Shown piece after piece: positions 25,262 to 33,873 of a stretch of DNA of 64,000 nt. The stretch is from an uncultured Clostridia bacterium (GTDB lineage Bacteria > Bacillota > Clostridia > Oscillospirales > Oscillospiraceae), in NCBI GenBank assembly GCA_947644595.1, contig CANSAE010000002.1, forward strand, positions 248,001-312,000. The letters run 5' to 3'. A program made the translations under genes and the position numbers. The notes under the pieces were generated by a model that made no database searches, was not told the DNA's origin, and saw only the letters and a program-made list of their open reading frames with translations. The stretch's first letter is position 1; each line of letters starts with the position of its first letter.

Positions 25262-26256
25262 AACGAACTTCAAAGACCATATGGCTGGCGGTCCTTCTGG
25301 CATGTGTCCTTACGCTGGGACCGCTGCCTCAGGCGGCTCGTGCCGCCGATGCCAACACCCTGACCATCGCTTATGCGCCGGAGGACGAGGCCATGGCGGG
25401 AGTGACCTTCCGCCTCTATCGGGTGGCGGATGTGTCCCGGGAGCGGGTCTCTGCGACCCCCGTGGCCCCCTATGACAGTTACAATGTGCTGAACGGCAGT
25501 GCGGACTGGCTGGCGAAAGCATCCACACTGGCGGGCTATATCTCCCGGGACGGCCTGGAAGCGGATGCCTCCGGTGTGACTGATGAAACGGGCCGCCTGA
25601 CAGTCCCGGGACTTCCGGACGGTATGTACCTCATTCTGGGAGAATCTCAGACGCGGGACGGCTATACCTATATACCTACTCCCTTCCTGTTGTTCCTGCC
25701 CAATACTGCCGACGGACACACTTGGGAAGAGCATGTCTCCACCTATGTGAAATTCACCCGATATTCCAACAGCAGCCCGGACCCCACGGTCCGGCGCCAT
25801 GTGCTGAAGGTCTGGGAGGATGACGGGCAGGAGGATGTCCGCCCGGATTCCGTCACCGTGGACCTGCTGAGGGATGGAGCCGTATATGATACAGTCACTC
25901 TCAGCGCAGAGAACAACTGGCGCCATGACTGGACCGGTCTGGAAGCCGGTGTCCGATGGCAGGTGGTGGAGCGCGAGACGCCGGGCTATACTGTTTCGGT
26001 GAACGAAAGCGGCATTACCTTTGTGGTGACCAATACCCGGCAGGATGAAACGGACATCACCGACCCGGATATCCCTCTGGACGAAAAACCTCCGGAGGAC
26101 GACCTTACAGACATTGACGACCCGGACCTGCCCCTGGCAAACCTACCTCAAACAGGCCAGCTTTGGTGGCCGGTCCCGTTGCTGACGATAGCAGGCGTGC
26201 TGCTGCTGATTCTGGGTGCGGCCCGGCGCAGAAGGAGTGCCTGGGATGAAGAATAA
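25258..26256 (+). CDS. Minor pilin (LPQTG, Cna-B domain)
   Basis: A 332-residue secreted protein with a signal peptide (cleavage after ARA near residue 29). The N-terminal pilin domain is followed by a Cna-B fold at about 180-260 (RHVLKVWEDDGQEDVRPDSV, then NNWRHDWTGL and a terminal FVVTNT strand). A proline/aspartate-rich spacer precedes LPQTG at 296-300, a membrane helix and RRRR. It is probably the base or accessory pilin. ATG overlaps the sortase stop codon. Confidence 0.88.
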   Translation: MKRTSKTIWLAVLLACVLTLGPLPQAARAADANTLTIAYAPEDEAMAGVTFRLYRVADVSRERVSATPVAPYDSYNVLNGSADWLAKASTLAGYISRDGLEADASGVTDETGRLTVPGLPDGMYLILGESQTRDGYTYIPTPFLLFLPNTADGHTWEEHVSTYVKFTRYSNSSPDPTVRRHVLKVWEDDGQEDVRPDSVTVDLLRDGAVYDTVTLSAENNWRHDWTGLEAGVRWQVVERETPGYTVSVNESGITFVVTNTRQDETDITDPDIPLDEKPPEDDLTDIDDPDLPLANLPQTGQLWWPVPLLTIAGVLLLILGAARRRRSAWDEE

Positions 26257-26860
26257 AAAAGGCTGCTCTCTCATCCTGTGCGGACTGCTGCTGCTGGCGG
26301 CAGCCCTGGGATTGAGCGCCTATAATCTGTGGGACGAATACCGGGCGGCAGCCTCTGTGGAGTCGATTCTGGCCCAGCTTCCCGCACCGGAAGCTACGCC
26401 GCTGCCGGAGGGCATGACGCCGGACCACATTCTGGCCCCGGAGATGGAAATGCCTACCGTGGCGGTCCAGGAACTGGACTATATCGGCACGCTGACGGTC
26501 CCGGCCCTGTCTTTGGACCTGCCGGTGCTGAGCCAGTGGAGCTACCCGAATCTAAAGGTCTCCCCCTGCCGGTATGCGGGCTCCGCTTATGAGGACGGCT
26601 TTGTCCTCTGCGCCCACAATTACCGCCGGCATTTCGGTGGCCTGAAGGACCTGTCCATCGGCGACACAGTGCAGTTTACGGATGTAGACGGCAACACCTT
26701 TGACTATGTGGTGGCCGAGATCGGCCAGCTGGACCCGGACGATACCCGGGAGATGCTCTCCAAGGACTGGGCTCTGTCCCTGTTCACCTGTACCCTGGGC
26801 GGACAATTCCGCGTCACCGTTCGCTGTGACCGGGCAGAGGCTTCGTCAGATTTCGTTTGA
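26246..26860 (+). CDS. Second sortase of the pilus locus
   Basis: A 204-residue sortase-fold transpeptidase with an N-terminal signal-anchor (about 5-25). Catalytic His lies in FVLCAHNYRRHFGG, Cys in LFTCTLGG and Arg in FRVTVRCDR. There is no C-terminal membrane helix, unlike the class C enzyme upstream, so it is more like class B or D. It overlaps the minor pilin gene by 11 bases. It may attach the finished pilus to the cell wall or handle one particular subunit; the class assignment is tentative. Confidence 0.82.
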   Translation: MKNKKGCSLILCGLLLLAAALGLSAYNLWDEYRAAASVESILAQLPAPEATPLPEGMTPDHILAPEMEMPTVAVQELDYIGTLTVPALSLDLPVLSQWSYPNLKVSPCRYAGSAYEDGFVLCAHNYRRHFGGLKDLSIGDTVQFTDVDGNTFDYVVAEIGQLDPDDTREMLSKDWALSLFTCTLGGQFRVTVRCDRAEASSDFV

Positions 26861-26907
26861 CGCAGGTGGAAAAACGGTGTAAAATGGGGCCAAAAGGAGA
26901 GGTTCTC

Positions 26908-27744
26908 ATGAAGATATCGAAGGTTCCGTTGAAAATGACCGGCACTGTGCTGGGCACAGCGGCAGCGGCGGCCGGCGCCCTCATATTCGCTTTAGCCCCC
27001 GGAAAGTCAGATGCGGGGCAGAGGGGCCCGTTTTACGGCCGGTATTTTGCCCATCGCGGCCTGCATACCACTGACGGCAGCGCCCCGGAAAATTCTCTTA
27101 CAGCCTTCCGCATGGCGGCCAATGTGGGATATGGTGTGGAACTGGATGTGCACCTCACCCGGGACGGGGAAGTGGCGGTGTTCCATGACCATGATCTGTT
27201 GCGAATGACCGGTTCGGCGGGAAGCATTGAGGACCGGACGTATGCCGAACTACGGGAATTGCGCTTGGCAGGCTCCGGAGAACAGATCCCCCTGCTCAGC
27301 GAGGTGCTGGAGATCCTCGGCGGCGTGGGTCCTGTGATTTTGGAACTCAAGCCCGGATCCCGGCTCAAAGAACTGTGCGCCAAGGTCGCGGAGGAGTTGG
27401 CGGAGTATCCTGGCGATGTATGTGTGGAATGCTTCGACCCCCGGGTGCTGTTTTGGTTCCGGCGGCACGCGCCGGAGTATCTGCGGGGGCAGCTGGCAAT
27501 GCCCATGGGGCATTATGAGGGGGAAGTTTCCCGCCCTCTGGCCTTTCTGCTCAGCCATGGATTGCTGAACTTTCTGGGCCGGCCCCAGTTCATCGCCTAC
27601 GAACTCGGGCCCAAACCACTGACCATCCGCTTGGCGGAAACGCTGGGAGCCATGCGGGTGTGCTGGACCAGCCGCAGTCTCCACGACAAAAAAGACAACG
27701 AGGCAGTGATTTTCGAACATTACCGCCCGGACCTGTACTTATAA
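26908..27744 (+). CDS. Glycerophosphodiester phosphodiesterase
   Basis: A 278-residue GDPD-family enzyme with an N-terminal hydrophobic segment (about 10-30), so probably membrane-anchored. The TIM-barrel signature is clear: FAHRGLH and APENSLTAF, then VELDVHLTRDGEVAVFHDHDL, giving the metal-binding Glu/Asp and catalytic His pair, and later ILELKPG. It hydrolyses glycerophosphodiesters, possibly from turnover of lipids or teichoic acid. AAAAGGAGAGG precedes ATG 26908. It follows the second sortase by 47 bases and precedes a strong terminator, so it may be the last gene of the pilus operon. Confidence 0.9.
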   Translation: MKISKVPLKMTGTVLGTAAAAAGALIFALAPGKSDAGQRGPFYGRYFAHRGLHTTDGSAPENSLTAFRMAANVGYGVELDVHLTRDGEVAVFHDHDLLRMTGSAGSIEDRTYAELRELRLAGSGEQIPLLSEVLEILGGVGPVILELKPGSRLKELCAKVAEELAEYPGDVCVECFDPRVLFWFRRHAPEYLRGQLAMPMGHYEGEVSRPLAFLLSHGLLNFLGRPQFIAYELGPKPLTIRLAETLGAMRVCWTSRSLHDKKDNEAVIFEHYRPDLYL

Positions 27745-27746
27745 GC

Positions 27747-27778
27747 AAAAAGAACTTCCCTTGCGGGAAGTTCTTTTT
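27747..27778 (+). terminator. Terminator closing the pilus/GDPD unit
   Basis: Fourteen-bp stem AAAAAGAACTTCCC / GGGAAGTTCTTTTT with a four-base loop, immediately after the stop codon. Confidence 0.9.
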
Positions 27779-27951
27779 TAATTCCGGTTGTTCCTCGTTT
27801 TGCGCTATGTGTTCTGGGAAGGCTTTACGGAGAATGTCATTGTTTTCCTAGGATTCGTTTTGTTCATAGTAACCCATCCTTTTTGACTATATTGTACGAT
27901 GAATCCCCGCAAAAAGCAAGAAACTTAGGCGCGTTAATTTTCCATCAGCGG

Positions 27952-27980
27952 TTCCAATTTGTCTCGGCCTATGCTACAAT
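27952..27980 (+). promoter_or_regulatory. Probable fhs promoter
   Basis: TTCCAA at 27952-27957 and TACAAT at 27975-27980 with a 17-base spacer. The remaining leader before fhs is only about 40 bases, too short for a tetrahydrofolate riboswitch. The rest of 27,779-27,951 shows nothing distinct. Confidence 0.5.
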
Positions 27981-28025
27981 AGGAAACGCACAACTTTACA
28001 AACGAATTTGAAAGGGGTTTGCGTC

Positions 28026-29693
28026 ATGAAAACAGATATTGAAATTGCCCAGGAGTCACAAATGTCTCCCATCGCGGAGATCGCGGCCAAAGCCGGTGTA
28101 GAGGAGACCTATCTGGAGCAGTACGGCCGGTACAAAGCCAAGATTGATTATGCGCTACTGCGGGAGAACAAATGTCCCAACGGCAAGCTGATTTTGGTCA
28201 CCGCCATCACGCCCACGCCCGCCGGTGAGGGTAAAACCACCACCACCGTGGGCTTGGCGGACGGCCTGCGGAAAATCGGCAAGAACGCGGTTGTTGCCCT
28301 GCGGGAGCCTTCTCTGGGCCCGGTGTTCGGCGTCAAAGGCGGCGCCGCCGGCGGCGGATACGCCCAGGTAGTGCCCATGGAGGATATCAACCTCCACTTC
28401 ACCGGCGATTTCCACGCCATCGGCGCAGCCAACAATCTCCTGGCTGCCATGTTGGACAACCATATTCAGCAGGGCAACGCCCTGGGCATCGATGTGAAAA
28501 AGATCACCTGGAAGCGCTGTGTGGATATGAATGACCGGCAGCTGCGCAATATTGTGGATGGTCTGGGCGGCCGGATGCAGGGCGTTCCTCGGGAGGATGG
28601 TTTCGATATCACCGTAGCCAGCGAGGTCATGGCGGTACTCTGCCTGTCGGACGATATTCCTGACCTGAAGCGCCGACTGGGCCGCATCATCGTGGCCTAT
28701 ACCTATGACGGCAAACCCGTAACAGCCCACGACCTGAAGGCAGAGGGCGCCATGGCGGCCCTGCTGAAGGACGCGCTCAAACCTAATCTGGTGCAGACCC
28801 TGGAGGGCACCCCCGCCTTTATCCACGGCGGCCCCTTTGCCAACATCGCTCATGGCTGCAATTCCGTTACTGCCACCCGTATGGCCCTTGCCCTGGGGGA
28901 CTACGCCGTGACGGAAGCCGGCTTTGGCGCAGACCTGGGCGCGGAAAAATTCCTGGACATCAAGTGCCGCATGGCCGGACTGACCCCTGACGCAGTGGTG
29001 GTCGTTGCCACGGTCCGGGCACTGAAGCACCACGGCGGCGTGGCGAAAGCAGACCTGAACAGCGAGAATCTGGAAGCCCTGGAACGGGGTCTGCCCAATC
29101 TCCTGCGCCATGTGGACAATATCAAAAATGTATTCGGCCTGTCCTGCGTGGTGGCCATCAACGCCTTCCCCACGGACACAAAAGCGGAGCTGGACTTGGT
29201 GGAAGACAAGTGCCGGGAGCTGGGAGTCACCGTGGCGCTGAGCGAAGTCTGGGCCAAAGGCGGCGCGGGCGGCGTGGCTCTGGCGGAGGAAGTGGTGCGC
29301 CTGTGCGAGGCGGACAATCACTTCCGCTTCTCCTATGACGCAGAGGACCCCATTGAAAAGAAGCTGGAGGACATCGTCAAAAACGTCTACCGGGGCGACG
29401 GAGTCATCCTCACGCCGGCCGCGAAAAAGCAAGCCCAGGAGCTGGCGGAGCTGGGTTTTGACAAGCTGCCCATCTGCATGGCCAAGACGCAGTACAGCTT
29501 TTCCGATGACCCGGCCCTGCTGGGCGCGCCGGAGGGCTTTACCGTTACAGTGCGAAACCTGAAGGTCTCCGCCGGCGCGGGCTTCATTGTGGCCCTCACA
29601 GGCGACATCATGACCATGCCGGGCCTGCCCAAGGTTCCGGCAGCGGAAAAGATCGACGTAGACGAAAACGGAAAAATCACGGGACTGTTTTAA
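28026..29693 (+). CDS. fhs: Formate-tetrahydrofolate ligase
   Basis: A 555-residue cytoplasmic enzyme that joins formate to tetrahydrofolate with ATP, giving 10-formyl-THF, the entry step of the methyl branch of the Wood-Ljungdahl pathway and a source of C1 units for purines. The ATP-binding loop [20 protein letters not shown], the [20 protein letters not shown] segment, [13 protein letters not shown] and the late [13 protein letters not shown] segment are family hallmarks, and the length is standard. ATG 28026 has GAAAGGGG upstream. It heads an operon with fchA, folD and a Nudix gene. Confidence 0.97.
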   Translation: MKTDIEIAQESQMSPIAEIAAKAGVEETYLEQYGRYKAKIDYALLRENKCPNGKLILVTAITPTPAGEGKTTTTVGLADGLRKIGKNAVVALREPSLGPVFGVKGGAAGGGYAQVVPMEDINLHFTGDFHAIGAANNLLAAMLDNHIQQGNALGIDVKKITWKRCVDMNDRQLRNIVDGLGGRMQGVPREDGFDITVASEVMAVLCLSDDIPDLKRRLGRIIVAYTYDGKPVTAHDLKAEGAMAALLKDALKPNLVQTLEGTPAFIHGGPFANIAHGCNSVTATRMALALGDYAVTEAGFGADLGAEKFLDIKCRMAGLTPDAVVVVATVRALKHHGGVAKADLNSENLEALERGLPNLLRHVDNIKNVFGLSCVVAINAFPTDTKAELDLVEDKCRELGVTVALSEVWAKGGAGGVALAEEVVRLCEADNHFRFSYDAEDPIEKKLEDIVKNVYRGDGVILTPAAKKQAQELAELGFDKLPICMAKTQYSFSDDPALLGAPEGFTVTVRNLKVSAGAGFIVALTGDIMTMPGLPKVPAAEKIDVDENGKITGLF

Positions 29694-29695
29694 AT

Positions 29696-29726
29696 CGTTT
29701 GAACACTTCACAGAAGCGTTCAAACG
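29696..29726 (+). repeat. Hairpin after fhs
   Basis: Inverted repeat CGTTTGAAC ... GTTCAAACG just after the fhs stop codon. It has no T run, so it is more likely an mRNA-stabilising or partial terminator structure. Confidence 0.5.
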
Positions 29727-29755
29727 AGGGGATTACACTGCGGGAACATGAGCGC

Positions 29756-29836
29756 AGTGAGAAGTATTTTTTCGGCAGCAAAAAACGGATTGTATGGATT
29801 CGCTATTGCGATGGCGAACTCTCGCGAGGTTTTTTG
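29756..29836 (+). repeat. Dispersed intergenic repeat, copy A (degenerate)
   Basis: Contains CAGTGAGAAGTATTTTTT, a damaged internal hairpin, and the core CGCTATTGCGATGGCGAACTCT followed by CGCGAGG, read in three blocks here. These match copy E at 62860-62993. It lies between fhs and fchA. Confidence 0.75.
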
Positions 29837-29852
29837 TTTGGATGGTGGCTTT

Positions 29853-30485
29853 ATGGAACTATCACAATATCCCATTTCGGACTTTTTAACGGCGCTTGCC
29901 TCCAAAGAGGCCACCCCCGGCGGCGGCGGTGCGTCGGCGCTGGCGGCCGCTCTGGGCGCGGCGCTGGGCCACATGGTGGGCAATCTCACCGTGGGCAAGG
30001 AGAAGTATAAGGACGTAGAAGCGGACCTCTACTGTCTCATGAACGAAACGGCCCAGCTTCAAAAAGAACTCACCGCTCTCATCCAAAGGGATGCGGAAGC
30101 CTTTGCCCCTTTGGCGGAAGCCTACAAGTTGGACAAAAACGACCCGGAGCACGATACGGTCATGGAACAGTGCCTGCGCCGGGCGGCGGCGGTGCCTATG
30201 GAGGTGCTGCGCCTGTGCTGCCGGATGATTGAGCTCCACAGTGAATACGCCAAAAAGGGCAGCGTTATGGCGGTTTCCGATGCAGCCACCGGCGCGGTGC
30301 TGTGTTGGGCGGGGATGTACGGCGCGGCGGTCAACGTGGTGGTAAACACCCGCCTGATGAAGGACCGGGAGTATGCACGCCGCATGAATGCCGAGGCAGA
30401 CAAGCTGATAAACAAATATTGGAAGCTGGCAGAACGTACCTATGAGGACGTTTACCGGCAATTGAAAAAGGAGAAGAAGCAGTGA
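29853..30485 (+). CDS. fchA: Methenyltetrahydrofolate cyclohydrolase (cyclodeaminase family)
   Basis: A 210-residue all-helical protein of the formiminotransferase-cyclodeaminase family, single-domain bacterial type. TPGGGGASALAAALGAALGHMVGNLT near residues 20-45 (quoted in part as PGGGGASALAAALG) is the family signature. Between fhs and folD it most likely interconverts 5,10-methenyl-THF and 10-formyl-THF (FchA). The ATG at 29853 matches the family N-terminus (MELSQYPISDFL) and has GGATGGTGG upstream; the longer frame reads through the repeat element. It shares GTGA with the folD start. Confidence 0.9.
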   Translation: MELSQYPISDFLTALASKEATPGGGGASALAAALGAALGHMVGNLTVGKEKYKDVEADLYCLMNETAQLQKELTALIQRDAEAFAPLAEAYKLDKNDPEHDTVMEQCLRRAAAVPMEVLRLCCRMIELHSEYAKKGSVMAVSDAATGAVLCWAGMYGAAVNVVVNTRLMKDREYARRMNAEADKLINKYWKLAERTYEDVYRQLKKEKKQ

Positions 30486-31345
30486 GCACGATACTATTAG
30501 AGGGTGCACCTGTTGCCCAAGCGCTGTACGAGAGATCCGCGAAGATCAGTGCCGGCCTGCAGGCACAGGGCATCACCCCGGTGGTGGCCCTGGTGCGGGT
30601 GGGGGAGAACCCGGCGGATGTCTCCTATGAAAACAGCATCAAAAAGAACATGAGCAAGGGCGGTGTGTCCGCCGTGACTGCGGGCCTGGCGCAAAGCGCC
30701 TCCACGGAACAGGTGCTGGAGACCATCCACACGCTGAACGAGAGCCCCATCGTCCACGGCATCATGCTCTTTCGCCCCATGCCGGAGCAGATCGACGGCG
30801 AGACCATCCGTCACGCCATCCACCCTACCAAAGACGTGGACGGTATCACGGACATGAGCCTGGGCGGAGTGTTCACCGGCAGCGGCATCGGCTTTGCGCC
30901 GTGCACGGCCCAGGCGGTCATGGAGATGCTGGACTATTACGGCATCGATCTGCAGGGCCGGAGTGTAGCGGTGGTGGGCCGGAGCTTGGTCATTGGCCGC
31001 CCGGTATCCATGCTCCTGTTGGAAAAGAACGCCACAGTCACCCTGTGCCACAGCCGCACGCCGAAACTGGCGGAAGTAACAAAGCAGGCGGACATCGTGG
31101 TGCTGGCCACCGGCAGGGCCAAGGCCTACGGCCCGGAGTATTTTTCCCCCCATCAAACGGTGATTGATGTGGGCATCAATACCGACCCCGGCAGCGGCAA
31201 GCTCTGTGGTGATGTGGATTTCGGCGCGGTGGCGGCGAAGGTCAGCGCCATCACCCCTGTCCCCGGCGGATTGGGTGCGGTGACCACGGCGGTGCTGGTG
31301 CACCATGTGGTCCGGGCAGCAAAGAAAGCGGCGGAGCGTAGCTGA
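30482..31345 (+). CDS. folD: Bifunctional methylene-THF dehydrogenase/cyclohydrolase
   Basis: A 287-residue FolD enzyme oxidising 5,10-methylene-THF with NAD(P)+ and hydrolysing the methenyl product. Catalytic-region motif SYENSIKKN at about residues 42-50, ATKDVDGI-type loop as PTKDVDGITD, and nucleotide-binding VVGRSLVIGRPVSMLLL and TPVPGGLGAVTTAVL are present. The start is GTG overlapping the fchA stop, so the two are translationally coupled. Both FolD and FchA in one operon suggests heavy C1 flux or specialised directions. Confidence 0.96.
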   Translation: MSTILLEGAPVAQALYERSAKISAGLQAQGITPVVALVRVGENPADVSYENSIKKNMSKGGVSAVTAGLAQSASTEQVLETIHTLNESPIVHGIMLFRPMPEQIDGETIRHAIHPTKDVDGITDMSLGGVFTGSGIGFAPCTAQAVMEMLDYYGIDLQGRSVAVVGRSLVIGRPVSMLLLEKNATVTLCHSRTPKLAEVTKQADIVVLATGRAKAYGPEYFSPHQTVIDVGINTDPGSGKLCGDVDFGAVAAKVSAITPVPGGLGAVTTAVLVHHVVRAAKKAAERS

Positions 31346-31905
31346 TGGAATACGAGAAGATCGAAAAGGTCTATGACGGCCAATACCTGGACTACTACTT
31401 GGTGACCTATCGGGACCGGAGCGGCCATGAAAAGGTCTACGAAATGGTCTCCCGGGACAAAGAGATCGATACCCGGGAAAAGCTGTACGACCACTCCACC
31501 GACGCGGTGGTGATGATCGTCAACGACCCGGCGGACGAGCATGTGGTGCTGGTGCGGGAATTTCGGCTGGAGCTGGGCAAAACCATCTTCGGCTTCCCGG
31601 CGGGACTGATTGACCCCGGGGAGACCGCGGCAGAGTGCGCCGTGCGGGAACTGAAGGAGGAGACGGGGCTGGACATGGTGGAAGTCCGGGACGTTCTCAA
31701 AGGTGCGTTCAGTGCCGTGGGCATCTCCAACGAGACCACCTCCTGCGTCATCGGCACGGCCACGGGATCCTTCAGTCACGTGGACGAAGGCGGAGAAGAG
31801 ATCGACGCGGCCTGGTATTCCAAAGAGGAAGTGCGGCAGCTCATCAAAACGGAACATTTTGGTTCCTGGGCCCAAGCCTATTGCTATATGTGGTCCAGAG
31901 AATGA
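31345..31905 (+). CDS. Nudix hydrolase, ADP-ribose pyrophosphatase-like
   Basis: A 186-residue Nudix protein. The Nudix box is complete: GLIDPGETAAECAVRELKEE followed by TG (G-x5-E-x7-REL-x2-EE-x-G). The N-terminal beta-strand region and WYSKEEVRQL tail fit the ADP-sugar pyrophosphatase subgroup. ATG overlaps the folD stop codon. It may clean up nucleotide by-products; no direct link to folate chemistry can be read from sequence. Confidence 0.9.
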   Translation: MEYEKIEKVYDGQYLDYYLVTYRDRSGHEKVYEMVSRDKEIDTREKLYDHSTDAVVMIVNDPADEHVVLVREFRLELGKTIFGFPAGLIDPGETAAECAVRELKEETGLDMVEVRDVLKGAFSAVGISNETTSCVIGTATGSFSHVDEGGEEIDAAWYSKEEVRQLIKTEHFGSWAQAYCYMWSRE

Positions 31906-31911
31906 AATAGG

Positions 31912-31942
31912 AATTTCCCCGCTTTTGGCGGGGAAATTTTTT
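31912..31942 (+). terminator. Terminator of the fhs-fchA-folD-Nudix operon
   Basis: Stem AATTTCCCCGC / GCGGGGAAATT with a five-base loop and a T run, seven bases after the Nudix stop. Confidence 0.9.
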
Positions 31943-32127
31943 GTCCATGCAGGAAGTCGCCGGAGAATCTGTCAAAAAGCTGTCCGAACCTGTCCCGCCG
32001 CGCATTCAAAATCCATCATGTGCAAGACGTGGTGGTAACGTTTTACAGTCCGGGAACCTGATTTTCCGACACTTTTGTAAAATGCAACAAAGTTAAATCG
32101 GGCTTGCAAAATTCCAAAATCTATCCA

Positions 32128-32156
32128 TTGACAAATCCGGCGAGATTCCGTATAAT
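32128..32156 (+). promoter_or_regulatory. Consensus sigma-70 promoter of glnA
   Basis: TTGACA at 32128-32133 and TATAAT at 32151-32156 with a 17-base spacer, a perfect housekeeping promoter about 98 bases upstream of the glnA ATG. Confidence 0.9.
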
Positions 32157-32164
32157 GCCTATAT

Positions 32165-32212
32165 CAGAGGGCAAAGGGGTCCCCAGTGAGGGAACCGTGC
32201 GCTCTGTTTTTT
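32165..32212 (+). promoter_or_regulatory. Promoter-proximal attenuator of glnA
   Basis: The outer arms CAGAG (32165-32169) and CTCTG (32202-32206) enclose an inner hairpin GGTCCC ... GGGAACC with a six-base loop. Six T residues follow directly (32207-32212). Since the transcript should start near 32163, the first RNA made is a terminator-like hairpin ahead of glnA. This is expected of an antitermination control, and an ANTAR regulator gene follows glnA. The loop register is ambiguous (CAGTGA or AGTGAG). Confidence 0.6.
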
Positions 32213-32254
32213 GTATCAAGACCGAAATTACATAGATTGAAGGAGTAGATGAAC

Positions 32255-33589
32255 ATGGCGAAGTACACAAAGGACGACATTTTACGCATCGTAAAAGACG
32301 AGGATGTAGAATTCATCCGCATGCAGTTCACGGACATTTTTGGTATGATGAAGAACGTGGCCATCACCAGTTCTCAGATCGAAAAAGCACTGAACAACCA
32401 GATCGCCATTGACGGCTCTTCCATTGAGGGCTTTACCCGTATCCATGAATCTGACCAATACCTGCATCCGGACCTGGATACCTTTGTGATTCTGCCCTGG
32501 CGCCCCCAGCACGGCAAAGTGGCCCGTTTTATCTGCGATGTGTATAACCCGGACGGTACTCCCTTCGTGGGTGACCCTCGCGGTATCTTGAAGCGTACCC
32601 TGAAGCGGGCGGAAGCGATGGGCTTTGACGCCTTCAATGTGGGGCCTGAGTGCGAATTCTTCCTGTTTGAAACTGACGAGGAAGGCCATCCCACCACCAA
32701 GACTGCCGATGAGGCCGGCTATTTTGACCTGGCGCCCCTGGACCATGGCTCCAACGTCCGCCGTGAGATTTGCCTGGCCTTGGAGCAGATGGGCTTTGAG
32801 ATCGAAGCGTCCCACCACGAGGTAGCCGAAGGCCAGCACGAGATCGACTTTAAATATGCCGATGCTCTCACCGCCGCAGATAATATCATGACGTTCAAAA
32901 TGGCGGTTAAGGTCTTTGCCCAGCAGCACGGTCTGCACGCAACTTTCATGCCCAAGCCCATTTTCGGCATCAACGGTAGCGGTATGCACGTGAACATGTC
33001 TCTGTTCAAAAACGGCAAGAACGTGTTTTACGATGAGAACGGCGAGAAAAAGCTGTCCGTTCAGGCCTATCAATTCATTGCCGGCCTGCTGGCCCATGTG
33101 CAGAACATCACCGCCGTCACCAATCCCCTGGTGAATTCCTACAAGCGCCTGGTGCCCGGTTACGAGGCCCCCTGCTATCTGGCATGGTCCGCCTCCAACC
33201 GCTCCGCGCTGATCCGTATCCCCGCTGCCCGGGGGCAGTCCACCCGCGTGGAGCTGCGCAACCCCGATCCCTCCTGCAATCCGTATTTGGCGCTGGCCCT
33301 GTGCCTGGCCGCCGGATTGGACGGCATTGAGAAGCAGATGCAGGTGCCCGGCGAAATTACGGAGGATATCTTTGCCATGGACCAAAAGACCCGGGAGAAA
33401 AACGGCATTGCGTCCCTTCCCGGCAGTCTGATCGAAGCGGTGGAGAACATGGAAAAGGACCCGCTGACGCTGGATGTTTTGGGCGACCATGCCTATACCC
33501 AGTACATTGCCGGCAAGCGTGCCGAATGGGATGCCTTCCGCATCAGCGTCAGCCAGTGGGAGATCGACCGGTACATGGTAAATTATTAA
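32255..33589 (+). CDS. glnA: Glutamine synthetase, type I
   Basis: A 444-residue GSI-alpha enzyme making glutamine from glutamate, ammonium and ATP; it acts as a cytoplasmic dodecamer. Visible motifs: IDGSSIEGF at about 50, EFFLFE near 135, the metal/ATP segment [12 protein letters not shown] near 245, [15 protein letters not shown] and RIPAARG. The adenylylation-site region of GSI-beta enzymes is not evident, in keeping with feedback- and transcription-controlled Firmicute enzymes. Start at ATG 32255, nine bases after AAGGAG; ATG 32249 is too close to that site. First gene of the nitrogen block. Confidence 0.97.
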   Translation: MAKYTKDDILRIVKDEDVEFIRMQFTDIFGMMKNVAITSSQIEKALNNQIAIDGSSIEGFTRIHESDQYLHPDLDTFVILPWRPQHGKVARFICDVYNPDGTPFVGDPRGILKRTLKRAEAMGFDAFNVGPECEFFLFETDEEGHPTTKTADEAGYFDLAPLDHGSNVRREICLALEQMGFEIEASHHEVAEGQHEIDFKYADALTAADNIMTFKMAVKVFAQQHGLHATFMPKPIFGINGSGMHVNMSLFKNGKNVFYDENGEKKLSVQAYQFIAGLLAHVQNITAVTNPLVNSYKRLVPGYEAPCYLAWSASNRSALIRIPAARGQSTRVELRNPDPSCNPYLALALCLAAGLDGIEKQMQVPGEITEDIFAMDQKTREKNGIASLPGSLIEAVENMEKDPLTLDVLGDHAYTQYIAGKRAEWDAFRISVSQWEIDRYMVNY

Positions 33590-33616
33590 AATCAAGGCGC
33601 AGCGCGCCTTGATTTT
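33588..33616 (+). terminator. Terminator of glnA
   Basis: Thirteen-bp perfect stem AAAATCAAGGCGC / GCGCCTTGATTTT with a three-base loop, overlapping the glnA stop codon. Confidence 0.8.
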
Positions 33617-33619
33617 AGG

Positions 33620-33713
33620 AGCTTGCACTGCGTTCGCGCGCCCTGTGGGCACACTCACTTCGTGAGAAGTATTTTTGGGGCGGCAAAGCTGCCCCAAAAA
33701 TGGATTTGAAATT
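33620..33713 (+). repeat. Dispersed intergenic repeat, copy B
   Basis: Matches the left and middle part of copy E (GCACTGCG..., GAGAAGTATTTTT) and has a perfect internal hairpin at 33672-33700. Compared with copy E the stem differs at two pairs, both compensated. The right-hand palindromic core is missing; a different repeat begins directly after it. Confidence 0.75.
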
Positions 33714-33714
33714 G

Positions 33715-33768
33715 CTCTCCCCCCATAGGGGGGAGGGTGCCCTCGAAGAGGGCGGGTGAGGGGTTCCC
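33715..33768 (+). repeat. Second dispersed repeat class, copy 1
   Basis: A C6/G6 hairpin (CTCTCCCCCC ... GGGGGGAG), then hairpin GCCCTC-GAA-GAGGGC (33739-33753) and the tail GGGTGAGGGGTTCCC. The same order, with a different but paired second stem, occurs at 54409-54459. Confidence 0.75.
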
Positions 33769-33873
33769 GGATTAGAACTTTTTCACAAAAAATCCCCGCA
33801 AAATTTTCCCTTTGCCCCGTTTCGTGCAAAATTGCACCCAATGGAGCCTAAGGGTGAGAGGAGCTGCATCCCT

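Noticed and set aside
16631..27744. Pilus locus as a secreted-toxin or conjugation system
   Set aside because: All substrates carry LPXTG signals with two sortases and a signal peptidase; no type IV secretion, relaxase or toxin domain is present.
27952..28025. Tetrahydrofolate riboswitch upstream of fhs
   Set aside because: The leader after the probable promoter is about 40 bases, too short for the known THF aptamers, and no matching pairing is seen.
32157..32254. Glutamine riboswitch upstream of glnA
   Set aside because: The leader folds as a simple hairpin with a T run and lacks the expected E-loop/pseudoknot pattern; an attenuator fits better.
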